Below are positions 11,152-22,292 of a DNA stretch of 64,000 nucleotides, in pieces. How positions within the stretch are numbered: the stretch's first letter is position 1; every line of letters starts with the position of its first letter. Position numbers and translations under genes: made by a program. The notes below the pieces were generated by a model, which was not told the origin of the DNA, ran no database searches, and worked only from the letters and a program-made list of their open reading frames with translations. The DNA comes from Pleodorina starrii (taxonomy: Eukaryota; Chlorophyta; Chlorophyceae; Chlamydomonadales; Volvocaceae): NCBI GenBank assembly GCA_030267565.1, contig BRXU01000029.1, positions 1,099,001 through 1,163,000 of the forward strand, read 5' to 3'.

Positions 11152-14051
11152 CACGTCGATCAGCTCCGATGCTTAATAGCTGTAATAGTTTGCAACGATC
11201 TCTTGAACTATTATCTTTGCGCGTGCAATCGATAGGAATGTTTAACAATCTGAACGGGGTGTGAGCGCTGTGCCATGCTGCATCACCGTGGTGCCATTTT
11301 TAATTGAGCATCCACCCAGAAGTGCTGCGGCTGATTCTCAGGGCCCTGCCGAGGGCCCAGCTCTCGGGGCCCCGTCGTCGGGGGCTCGGGGCCCAGGATT
11401 TAAGATCCAAATACCTGTTCTCTTAGTCCTCAACCGCGCGTGTCAGTGATGAATATAATTTGCAGGCCGCTAATACGAGGTAACAATCGGCGAGTCAACG
11501 ATAAACCCGATGTATTACCGTTGTCAGACTGGTACGTCCGAAGCTCCGGACCGCTTAGGCCAACTTAGGCCGCTCCCCTTGAGCCCTAGTCGCTAGTCCC
11601 CTTGCCTTGCTCCGATGCTTCTCGCAATTAACACCTGAAACGTGAATTACTAAGAATTCTAGATGTTCTGGAAATTCAACGACGATCTTGCAGCATTGAA
11701 GGATGACCCGGACATGACTAACCAGCCCAAACCAGCCGCGCCCGCCATACCAGCAGCCAGAGCACTGGCTTGCGGTGGTCTGAAGGCAGCCCGTACCCCT
11801 AATTGAATTACCGCTTCCACTCATGCACTGCCGAAGCCTTCATACTTTGACGGCTTGCAGAGCGACCTAACCAAACCTAACCCTCTGGGAGACTCACCGA
11901 CAATACACATCTCCTCCCAACCTCGAATTCGGGAAGTGAGGGTTGCCGACGAACTCGTCTTGTCCATCCCATGGTGGGTTGGTGAAGAACGGAGCACCTG
12001 GATGGGCAAGACGAATGTCGGCACGTAGTTCATGCCTGACCAAGCTGCTCGGCTGCTTATCTGCCGCCATGGTAAGGAGGAAGAGCTCCGGCTGCGGCCG
12101 CTGTCCAGATGAAATACGGTAGACGGCGCGGCGGAGAAGCAGGTTTTCTTTAGAGGCCGCTATCCCCAAGGGTAAGTGACTGACCAGGGCCCAAGGTAGC
12201 GTAGGCTGGAACTGCAGCGAGTGTTGCCCGGGTGCTTTAGACGGGTCTTGAGGGGCGCAGAGGCCCGAAGGGAACAGGGCAGTCGCCGGGAGCTGCTGGC
12301 GGATGAGGATCCTGTGATTCCTGCCCCAAGGTGAGACAGGGGTCGGCCCGATGCCAACTTCCAGATCATTGTGGTTGCTACAGGAGGCTCCAGACTCCGG
12401 AAGTGAAAGTAGTCGGTATATTACATGGATAAGTGAGTCCTGAGTATGAGAACCTATGGCCTTGGCCTTGCAGGCCTGAGTCTTGTAGGGCTTGTGCTTG
12501 TCAGAAAGACTGGCTTAAGACTGGCCCGGCCGGGTTTCTTTTCGCAGCCCGGAGCCTCCTGCCGTACACACTGTGTGTCGTGCAAATCTGTGCAAATCAC
12601 ATCTCATCCGACCGATGTCCACGCCCCCGCCCCCGCCTGATGGTTGACCAAATATTTGCCAAGAGACGGAGGGCTACGCGCCCCCTCTCAAGCGCCCGTT
12701 TCAAGCGCCCCCTCTCAAGCGCCCGTCAAGAACCTTGTATCCGCCGCGAAAACTACTACTGGTCTCAAAAACCCAAGCTGCTCGGTGTCAGCTGGAAAAG
12801 AAAAGCACCCGAGTGCACCCGTAACCCGGGGGATTGCAGCCGCTGCAAGCGGCACCCAGGAAACCGGCCACCCATCGCCAAACCTACCAAGGCAAGGCTC
12901 AACTGCCTTCCACGCCCATACACTCAACACCGCGCCCTCCGACGGGCGCGATGAAATAAGGCAAACCCCGATAACCGCTTAGAGGTGGCAACGCGGCCCT
13001 CGAAAACTCCGCACAGGAAACACTTTAAGCGATAACGATCCCGAACTCATCGACACGCCTCCGATTGGGAAAGGAAAGGAAAAAACAACTAACGCCTACG
13101 GGAAAGTGAACGTCGCGCTTCGGGTCGCCGCTTCCCCGCTCCATAAACATCAACGGCTTGCCCGATCTATAACCCACCAAGCCGCTTAAGTTCAGTAAAA
13201 AATGTTTTTTACTTCTTCGACAACGCGATCGAAGTCCAGCGGATACAGACTTGACAATTCGCGTGCAGTACAGGTAGTTGCACACCACCCAACTCGACGG
13301 AAATTGCTTACGTCCTCTTATGAAGGCCTTGAAAGATGCCATTCGCTTGCAAGATGAAATCAAGATACATCTGGAACCTGAATCTCTCCATCTGACGTCG
13401 TGAGAATTTTGTACGGCACCTCTGACGACACCTCTGACGACACCATAAACGCATGAACCTGTGATCTACGAGACCTCTGCATAGATATCTTCATGTACCT
13501 AACCCTGAAGCTGGCGCTATCGGCACGTCTCCAGCCTGTTAAAAGGCGGCCATACTAACCCATAAAATCGTGATTTGCAAGTGGCAGCTCCCCTGGAGCC
13601 ATCCTTCCGGGAGCTCCAACGCCGTCCAACGTCCGACGTCCGACCGGGTCGAGGAACATCCCAGACGCCCATGAAGGCATGAACCACGGCTTCTGCTGCA
13701 CTCCTCAAATACACTTGGACACCAACAGCACACTGCCATACTAACTCGGCCTGACGTGGGTCTACCCTGACATGCGTGCTGCCGTATTCAACCTGACCAA
13801 CGACCGCCCATCAGGTGATGCAGACTTGGCAACCCAACACAAAACAAAAAAACGTATGGCCACTCTCAGACGGGCGTCCCGAGTTACTCCCGGCACGTCG
13901 TCGCTGGCTCACGTCGAGAATTCGATGGAGTGCGCACAGGCCCAGTTCATGCACGCACGCACGCATTTCGACTCCCGCCTTATTTTCAGCGCTCATGCGC
14001 TGTTATGCCCGTAACAGCGGCAACAGCAACGGCAGCTAAATCAACGTCTAG

Positions 14052-14128
14052 AACCCTAAAACCTAGGAACCCTAAAACAACCCTGAAAACCCTAAAACTC
14101 CTCAACCCTAAAACCTAAACCCTAAACC
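14052..14128. repeat. Degenerate interstitial telomere-like repeat
   Basis: About seven imperfect units of CCCTAAA or CCCTAAAA, several separated by a few bases (AACCCTAAAACCTAGG, ACCCTAAAACCTAAACC and similar). Plant and many volvocine telomeres are TTTAGGG and Chlamydomonas telomeres TTTTAGGG; both unit lengths occur here. A single isolated ACCCTAAAACC also occurs near 9020. Confidence 0.8.
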
Positions 14129-14432
14129 TCCCATCCCGAGACTTTGAAACCTCTCGGCCTCAAGTACAGTATGTGCGATAGACAAGAAAATTGCTGACAC
14201 GCAACAGCACCCTTTCGTTCGAGGGGCCTCCTTGGGTCCCGCATTGACAAAGGCCAAGACCAGGGTGGTCAACCGCGACTGGCCCGCCCTGCTGGCAAAA
14301 GAGAGGGCACGGCACGGTGACAAATAGCAAGACCCTGTTCCCCCAGCGCAGGGTGGTGCCCAGCGCCTGCAGCTCGCTTCTCTCAACGCAAGCGTTGATC
14401 CTGATGTGACCGCGCGTCCGTGTCCGCCTGAG

Positions 14433-14482
14433 TATGCATGTGCGTGTGCGAGTGCGTGTGCGTGTGCGTGTGCGTGTATGGG
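14433..14482. repeat. GTGTGC-type microsatellite
   Basis: Alternating TGTGCG/TGCGTG units over about 50 bases, next to the other tandem repeats of this block. Confidence 0.85.
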
Positions 14483-14680
14483 TGCGTGTGCAGCGGCAGC
14501 GCCATCATAATCTTCCAATGCGGTGCATTCCTCTCCTTCCCCCTTCCCCGGTCGACCCACAACCCGACACAACCCAACACGACACGACACGGCCAGGGCC
14601 AGGGCCAACTGGGGAGCCTCCTGGCTGACTTGTCGGTGATCTAAGTGTAAAACCCACAAAACGAAACAATACAGCACGAA

Positions 14681-14755
14681 CACAGCACGACGCACCAGAA
14701 CTCAGCACGACGCACCAGAACACAGCACGACGCACCAGAACACAGCATGACGCAA
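14681..14755. repeat. 20-bp tandem repeat
   Basis: About 3.5 copies of CAGCACGACGCACCAGAACA, the last one decaying. There are no spacers, so it is not CRISPR-like. Confidence 0.9.
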
Positions 14756-14782
14756 CACGCACCAGCAATGCAGCACATCAAC

Positions 14783-14849
14783 AACGTAACACTACTACCA
14801 CAAGTGATTCTGCATCAACGCAACACTGCTACCACACGTTGATTCTGCC
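14783..14849. repeat. 34-bp imperfect tandem duplication
   Basis: Two adjacent copies (14783-14816 and 14817-14849) of a unit starting AACG(T/C)AACACT and ending GATTCTGC, differing at a few bases. Confidence 0.85.
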
Positions 14850-15165
14850 AACTCCTGTTCCTATTCCGGCGTATCACCATAAGTAGTCCGGGGAATCTAC
14901 AGGGATATCCGCAGGCAAGAGGCGGGCAGCGCAGCCCCGCAAGCATCCGGCGCCACCTGCTGCGCGTGCTGCCCCCCACCCCCCGCAATGCCAATATGCC
15001 CGTACCCTCCTCGTCCCAACGGCAACCGTTTGCAACGTTCGCGGCGGCCCTGCCGTACCTCACGCATGACCCCCTCGCCCCAACTGTAAAGCCCTTCCAT
15101 CCACAGCTCCCCTCCCACGCGCGATCAGCGGGTTGCCAACCCCAGCAGGGGCAGTACGTGCCATC

Positions 15166-18100
15166 CTACCAGACGTGCGAATACCCGTAGCCATGGCAGG
15201 GCCCCTGCGGCGACAGCATACCGGTGGTAATCGTGCACCCCGACGCCAGTGCTGAAGGGCTCAAGGGGTAGTGCTCTGGCGGCGGCGGCGAGGGCATGGG
15301 GAGCCCTAGCCTAGGGGGGTGAGGCTGAGGGGGCACCGGGGCAGCAAGTGGAGGAGGCGCGAAGAGGCCCAGGGCCACGTCGCCCACCAGGCTGTCTCCC
15401 GCCGGGTGCAAGTTGTGTCTGTCTGCGGTGCCCTGGGGCTGGCGACCGTCGGCTGCCTCCCACCTGGGCGGGCAAGCCCCGTCCAAGAGACCGCTGGATG
15501 GGTGGGCGGTAGGCCCATTGCAGCCGCCAGCGCCCGCAGGGGCGGCGGCGGTGCCACCGGCCGCCAGGCGGCCGCCCCAGCCCAAGCCGACGGCCGGCAA
15601 TCCACCAGGGGCCGGTCCCGGCAGCGGCAGCGCCGCCTCACACCGGCTGGTCTCCGCCCTGCTGCCGGAACCCAATCTGCTGAAAGGCTTCGCAGCTGCG
15701 GGGCGCGACAGGCTGCCCTGCCGCGAGTACGGCGGCTGGGGCCCCTCCTCCACCACAGACGTTTGGCTGAAGCGAGTGTGTAGGTTCTCCGCATCGTCCT
15801 GCGCGGGAAGGCCGGGCCTTGTCGCTGCGTCAGCCGCTGGATCGCGGCGCAGGGAGGGCACGCGGCGGCCCGCGGCCATGGCGGGGAAGTCGCCGCCGGC
15901 GCCGCCGCCGGCGCTGTCAGCCGGGATCCCCAACGGGCCCGGGCCCAGCCCGGGCGCCTCTTCGGACTCACGAAACCCCTCCAGGATGTTCCGCCAGGTG
16001 TCGTCGCTGGACAGCGTGGGGACATGCACGAGCGCGCCGTATTCCTCCAGGGACATGTGCGACGCGTTTGAGTCGAACCTTCTGTAGCTCGTGTTGCTCA
16101 AGTTCCGTGCCATTTCGATCGACATGTTGCTGCCGGATCGGTCGTAGCACCTCTGCGGGATGGGTGGCTGCGGCAATGGTTGTGCTGTCGAAGGGTGCTC
16201 AGGGGCGTCCCAGGCAGCAAGCGGGCCGGCCGGGGCCGGGCCCTGTATCGGCTGTGCGAGCCGTGGGTCGGCAGGTCCGGCGGCGGCGACGACGATGTCC
16301 GGCGGCGCCGTGGACTCTTGCTGGTGCTGCTGGTGCTGGTGATAGAGCTGCTGGTGGTGGTGGTGGTGCTGGTACAGGAAGCGCTGCTGTAGGTGAGAGG
16401 GCCCCGGGTGCTGCTGCTGCTGCTGCGGCGGCGGCAGCTGCTGGGGCTGTTTTTGCACAGCCACGAAGGGGTTTGGCTGATGGCTCATGAGTACCGCGCT
16501 CTGAAGTTGCTGCTGCTGCTGCTGTTGGTGCAGCAGCAGCAGCTGCTGCGGCTGCTGCGGCGGCGGCTGCGGCGGCGGCTGCTGCTGCGGCGGCGGCTGC
16601 GGCTGCGGCTGCGGCGGCTGCGGCTGCGGCTGCGGCTGCTGCATGTACTGCTTTTGCACAGCCGCGAAGGGCGCGATAAACGCGGGGCCATGACCATCGC
16701 CGCCGCCGCCGCCGCCGGCGCTTTGGAAAGTGATGGAGCCGTCTGGCGCCGGCGACATAGCGGACGGCGGCAGCATCCCGCCGGGCAGCCGCAACGCCAG
16801 GGAGCGATTGAGACTGACGCGGGGAACCGCAGCAGCGCCGGCGGTGCGCGCCTCTACTGCCGCCTGCGGCTGCGGCTGCTGGTGCAAGACGGGCCACATG
16901 TTGTCCAGGGGCATGACGAGCTCCCGCGGCTCCTGCGACGCCGCCGAGCCTGCCGCCGCCTCCAGCCACAGCGGCAGATGCTGCACCGCCAGCTTCCAGC
17001 CCAGGGCGCAAGACGCCAGGTATGGCAGCAAGCCGTCGTGCAGCTGGCCGCCCTTCGGCGTTTCCGTTTTGCGCGGGAGTTCTATATCGATAAAGTCCTG
17101 GATCACCTTCTTCTGCGCATCGTCCCGGCCCTCCAGTTTTGGCTTGATCACCTGAATGCGATTCCGGCCACCGAAAGGCAACAGGAGGCGGCGAGCCGTA
17201 AGGCAATACGGTCACCACCGCGACATGCGAATGCGCTCGCACAAGTACTTTTGGGGGCATAGGAAGCACATATTCGCCCGAGCAACCCCCATATCCCTCC
17301 CTCCCTCCCTCCTTCCCTCCCTCCCTCCTTCCCTATCTAGGGCAGCGCCCGCTCTCAGGCCCTACCCCATCTTGGTGCCTGACGTACCTCGCGGAAGGCC
17401 TGGCAGAACGCCTCGATGACGTCCGCCAGCACCAGGTACCCCAGCGCGCAGTTTTGGGTCTGCTTGTATTCAGATGGGACACCACAGCGGCCGTGGACGG
17501 AGCGGGGCGCCTGGATGCCGAGCAGGGTCCACTGCGGCAGCAGGGGCCCCGGAGGCGAAGATGCGAAGGGGGGGCAGAAAGCGAGGGCGTGTGCAACGGG
17601 CGTTGGTGGCAATGCGGATTAGCGGAGGGCACCGGACAGCGGTTCAGGAACTTGCGGACAGACTACCATGGGCGATTTCGGGTACCTCATGATGTTCTAC
17701 TCGCTTCTGGACTTACAGTGTGTGCAGCCCCCTATTTTACCCACTGCGCTTCGCTCTTTATAATCCCCTATATTACTAACTGCTGCTTCAGGCTGCTTGC
17801 TCTTTGTTACCCTCTGAGATTCGCCGGCAGCGAGTGACGCCTCACCTTGAGCTGGTTCCGGCCCGTCCGCCCCTCGGCCGTCACTCGCAGCGGGTACAGC
17901 GGCATATACTTGGCCTCCTCGTCACTGACCCTCAGGTCCCCGCGGGTCCCGACGTCGCGGTGGTGGGTCGCGCCGCCATGCGCCGCCGCGGCCCACTCCC
18001 GCGCCGACGTCTGGGCGATGTCCGGGAAGGTGCTGCCCAGACGCGCCAGCACGGACTTGACCCAGCCGCGGACGGCCTGGCAGACAGGCCCCTCCGCCAG

Positions 18101-19227
18101 CCAGCCAGTCTCGCCCACCATCCGCCGGAGCCAGCGGGTCGCGTCGCGCAGGTCCTGATCGCCCTCCCGGTCCGACGGCTCGGGTTGCGGCAGGCCGTGG
18201 AAATAGCAGTACGTGAAGGCGGCCCAGACGCTGTGGGCGTTGCGGACCCGCAAGCAACCCGCCGCGGCGGCTCCGCCGGGGGCGGGGGGCGCCACGGCGG
18301 CCGGCGGCGGGGGCACGGCGGCGGAGGTGCGGATGAACTGGCGAGCGTGATCGGCCACCTGGAGCTTGAGTGGGGTCCATTTCTCCGGAAAGGCCCAGGT
18401 CATGAACTGCGGGGCAAGTAGGAGGAAGAGAGCCCCGGCGGCAAGCATGGCATGAAGTTATGATGCATCTACGGGAGGATTCGTCACACCGATTGCGGCA
18501 GCTATGGGCGGTGCGTGTGCTTGCAGGTTTGACACAAAAGAGGAGAGCGACATATGGCTTGGTCAAGGGGTTCACACATAAACCGGGTAAACATCTCTTT
18601 CCTTTGGCGGGAGGTCTTCCTTCAGTGGGTGCGCACTGCAGATGTGAGGGGCGGCGGCCTCACCTCAAGCAACGCCGCGCAGTACTCGGATGCGACCAGC
18701 AGGAGCTGGAAGGACCAGGCGGGCCAAATGATGGTGTCTTCCGGAACGACGCTCTGCGGCGGAGAGATGTCGACGTACTCCACTGGCCCTGGCACCTGAG
18801 AAACAAGCGCAACATGTTACGGTAAGTCGCCTCACCACCATTGCCATGCTACACATGAAATGCCGATCAGGTTCGGACTAAGACACAAAGCAGCAATTTC
18901 AACGCCCATTTCAAGGGCCCCGACCCGCCACACGGAAAAGAGTGTCAGCTTTGCACAGTTCCCATGGAACTTGCACTGCGATATGACTCCTTTGAGTTGG
19001 CTGTGGTTCGCATGTTCGCGCGGTACACGAGCCCAGCGGGCGAAGCCCATCGATGGCTATCCATCGGCTGGCTGGCGCAGCAGCATCACGCTGTGTTACG
19101 ACTTGCACGAACATGCGAGATCACTGACAAATCTTACCGGCATCCGAAGTACATATCCATTACCATCTTTGCTGACCAGCGAAGGAAATTGCTTTCCGCG
19201 GACTGGAACAAACACATCTGCGGGCAT
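15166..19227 (-). CDS. Family-1 protein C: Gln/Pro/His-rich protein of an unrecognised algal family
   Basis: Five minus-strand exons: 19227-19138, 18795-18664, 18406-17846, 17531-17388 and 17151-15166, all phase 0, giving 970 residues. The ATG at 19227 opens MPADVFVPVRGKQFPSLV, aligning with gene B. Residues 31-74 carry SPPQSVVPEDTIIWPAWSFQ. Residues 75-261 carry FMTWAFP, RNAHSVWAAFTYCYFHGL and MPLYPLRVTAEG. Residues 262-309 carry CGVPSEYKQTQNCALGYLV and ADVIEAF. The last exon begins with the conserved YLASCALGWKLAVQHLPLW and RELVMP, followed by about 540 residues of low complexity: QP repeats, a poly-Gln run, HHHHHH, a Ser-rich segment (NMSIEMARNLSNTSYRRF) and a Gly/Pro-rich end. The exon layout is identical to B. 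B and C are head-to-tail and share near-identical DNA patches. Function is unknown. Confidence 0.82.
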
Positions 19228-19802
19228 CCTTAGTCCGAGAGGAGCCCACTTCGTGTTTTTTAATTTATGTCTGTGTTGGAAGAGAGGAAGACTGCTCTTT
19301 AAATGTCTGGGCCAACGGATGCTGACCGTACCACGCTGCACGGGGTTCGATCTGCATCCAAGCGTGCACCTTCATGCTTGCGCAAATAAAACAAATTATT
19401 ACTTGGATTACTCTGTGGTAATAAACCGACGCAAGCACGTAACGTGCCAACTTATTGAACTGTATCGCAACCGTGACACTTCGGTTGCGAGCACCGGGTT
19501 CCGAGCAGGCCGAATCTCATGTTGCTAATCCTCAGGCAGAGGATTGCAACATATATGTTTTAGCATTATTCATGGGACGGTATGGTCATCGGTTGCGGCT
19601 GCGCGTTCTCATCAACTCTTCAGTGTTGGTCAGACCCTGTCAGACACTGCCATACCCGGCCTTGACGCACAGGCTGACGCCCTCATTGCTGCGTAGTCCT
19701 GAGGTACTGAGCTCTTTCCTTGTGCTGCCCTCCATAATACGTTCCTATCAGCATGTTTGCCATGCGGGTTCCGCCTCGCCTGTATTTCAACGTACGAGTG
19801 TT

Positions 19803-19840
19803 ACGAATGTCACGGATATCATGACATTCGTGACATTCGT
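19803..19840. repeat. Inverted repeat with a duplicated arm
   Basis: ACGAATGTCA at 19803-19812 is perfectly complementary to TGACATTCGT at 19822-19831, leaving a 9-base loop. The right arm is repeated at once (19831-19840), so two alternative stems can form. Function is unknown. Confidence 0.8.
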
Positions 19841-22018
19841 GATTCAGATTTCGTTTGTTTGTCTGTTTGAGAGGCGAATCCCACAAGGGCGACCCACCAA
19901 ATTTCCTTGCGGATTCCTCCGAACAGGCGATACAAACATTGCCTTTAACTCGGGCCAGGGCACAAACAGCACAAGCACATGAGTGGGCTTGCGTAAATTG
20001 TAAAACTTAACAGAGGCCTACTAAAATTCGCCGCAGGGCCATTTGAACGCTACCGTCAAGCAATGCGACCTTCCTCTGTCCCGTGCCCCCTGCCCGTTCT
20101 CCACCTCCCCCAGTGTCGGACACGCACAAGTAGTCGCATTAGTTGGCTCCGAGCCCTCCGAAGGATCTCGAAGGGCCTTCGGTACGGGTATGGGAGATAC
20201 AGCCAGCGGGCCAGAGGGCCGCAGCGGAAACGGCTATGGCGAACGAAGCCCAAGCAGGCAAGACAGCACAAGCCACGCAGCCAGGAAGGACTGAGCCCGG
20301 AGGAAGAGCAGGCAAAGCCAGGGGGGAGGCAGCTCCGTCATCAGGCTCCACAATTGGCAAAAGGTCCCGGCCACCCGAAAAGAGGCGCACCAGCAGACCT
20401 GGTAGCAACTGTCCGGACTTGATCTGGAACAGCTCCCGGCCGCCCAAAAAGTCCCCGAAAGACAGGCCGAGGTGTACACAAAGAAACCAGCGGCGTCGTG
20501 CTCATACCGATAGATCGCTGGGCGAGATCTCCAGATACACCTTCCCACACAGGGCACCTCACAGAGGACAGCGATGCGGTGCCTTCTCTCTCTTCGGTCC
20601 AGGCGCGCACCTCACCCAAGTCACACGGACACGCCCCCCGTGCAATGCACGCTGTCTCGGGGCGCAGCCTGACAGGACGCGCCGCGCATTGCGCCGGGTC
20701 GGCCCTTGTGGCGGTGGGAGATGGCACTGAGTGGAACGCAGGAGGGAGACTCACGGACCCCACGCGTGTGTCACGCTATCTCGTGTGACTGCCAGAGAGC
20801 GTGGCAAGTACTACGAACTGTTCACTTTCCGTTGGGCTTCGTCCCTTCGGGTCAGGTTCAGTAACCGTTTTAGTGCGACGCCTGAGTCGTCGTCACTTTT
20901 TTTTTATTTTTGTTTGTTGCTTATGTTCGGGACCCTTGCCGAGAAAGGTTTCCGACGGTGCGGGCTCCCCTGGAGTGAAGGTAACTGAATCGCGCGAGCT
21001 AGTAATAAAACCCGGCGACTGTGCGAGGCAACTTATCTGTGTCTCGCACTCTGCAGTGTATTAAGCATCTATGTAACATATATTCACAGATCCGCGACAG
21101 ACCGATCGCGTGAAGCAGTCCTTTGTAATTCCGTTTGGTAATCCGTTCGCCGAGGAGGACATCCGTGCCCAGGTCGCCCTAGGAGGGAGCAGCGTAGCTT
21201 GCCTCCCGAAGGCGCGTGCTTTTCCGTTAGCCACATCAGCTGGTCAGCAGAACCTTGGCTGGCGTGACACACGTCCAAGGCTGCTTCGAGCGTGTGCACA
21301 CTGCACAGTCGGCTGCCTACCCAACCCGCGAGCCATTTCAGCGCTCTGCGCTCGACCCCCTCCTCAGTCGCCTCTCAGCCCTCGTGTTCCGCCCCCGTCA
21401 ATGCAGCCCTGCGACCCGGCGAGCCCGCAAGCCATCAGGCGAGCCGCAAGCAGGCCAGCCAGGCGAGCCACCAAGCCATCGCCCCGGTGGTCAGACTCGG
21501 CTTCGCTTGCGTACTACCGGCGTACTACCTCCACACGGACGCGAACGGCCATATCCGTGCCAGGCTGCCACATTAGGCAGTGCCCTAGCACTAACCGCCG
21601 GTGGGTCCCATGGGACCAGCGGACACGAGGGAGGGTGCTGGTCTGCAGTCGGCAGGCCCGTGAGGTTCTGAGTTGACTCGGAATGCGCCAGCGCAGGACC
21701 CTAGTGGTCCCTCATTGTAACTCTCGCATCCTACCGGCACCGTGTGCTGCATACCGTATTTGGCGCCGACACAGAATCGCGGCACGGACATGATGACTGC
21801 CGGTGACCGCCGATATCCGCCCCAATCCCCGACCCCCGACCCGTTCCGCGATCCTTTGGTGCCCACACACCGCCAACGTGGCTCCCTCGTGCTTCCTACG
21901 GCACCAGGGCCACCGCGTTCCGGAAACGGCCGCGGCACGTCGTCTCAAGGCTTGCGTCTCCTGAGGCGTGACGCGCCCTGACTGCATCACGTGCCCCCCC
22001 CCGTTGGCCCACGAACGG

Positions 22019-22063
22019 CCCCGCGCGAACCCAACCCAACCCAACCCAACCCAAGGCAAGGCA
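22019..22063. repeat. CCCAA and AAGGC short tandem repeats
   Basis: About five CCCAA units followed directly by three AAGGC units, just beyond the HGH1 stop in its 3' flank. Confidence 0.8.
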
Positions 22064-22292
22064 AGGCGTGCACAGCAGCGCAGCAGCAGCTCACCAGCTC
22101 ACCAGGTCGTCCCCCGAGCACAGCGCACCGGGCTCGGAGCATGCACCTCCCTCCCTCCCGTCCTCCCCTCCGGTCTCGGCCCCACCCAGACCAGCGGGGT
22201 GCCGCACCCGCCCCTCACCACGAGAACCCTCCCCTCCCCCCATCCTGCCACCACCACCGCTACCACTGCCTAGTCACGATCCAAGGTCGGAG

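Larger units (their letters stand above)
11152..15165. other. Gene-free region upstream of B and downstream of C
   Basis: About 4 kb. It should hold the promoter and 5' UTR of B and the 3' UTR of C. It is visibly less GC-rich than the genes around 11.1-13.5 kb and contains telomere-like, (GTGTGC)n and other tandem repeats between 14.05 and 14.85 kb. The open frame at 12433-12954 is Arg/Pro-rich with no homology I can see. No gene is called. Confidence 0.6.
19228..22292. other. Gene-free region between gene C and HGH1
   Basis: About 3 kb holding the presumed promoter of C and the 3' end of HGH1. It contains a small hairpin at 19.80 kb and CCCAA/AAGGC short repeats at 22.02 kb. Overlapping frames at 20.06-20.76 kb on both strands are Arg/Pro/Gly-rich with no recognisable domain. 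No gene is called. Confidence 0.55.

Noticed and set aside
12433..12954. 173-codon open frame in the B-C gap
   Set aside because: Arg/Pro/Cys-rich random-looking composition with an internal repeat of TCAAGCGCCC; nothing recognisable on either strand.
14681..14755. Regular 20-bp repeats considered as a CRISPR array
   Set aside because: Head-to-tail without spacers, in a eukaryotic intron-rich context.
20063..20763. Overlapping long frames on both strands, possibly a retroelement remnant
   Set aside because: No reverse-transcriptase, integrase or gag motif, no terminal repeats, and the frames are mutually exclusive shadows of GC-rich DNA.
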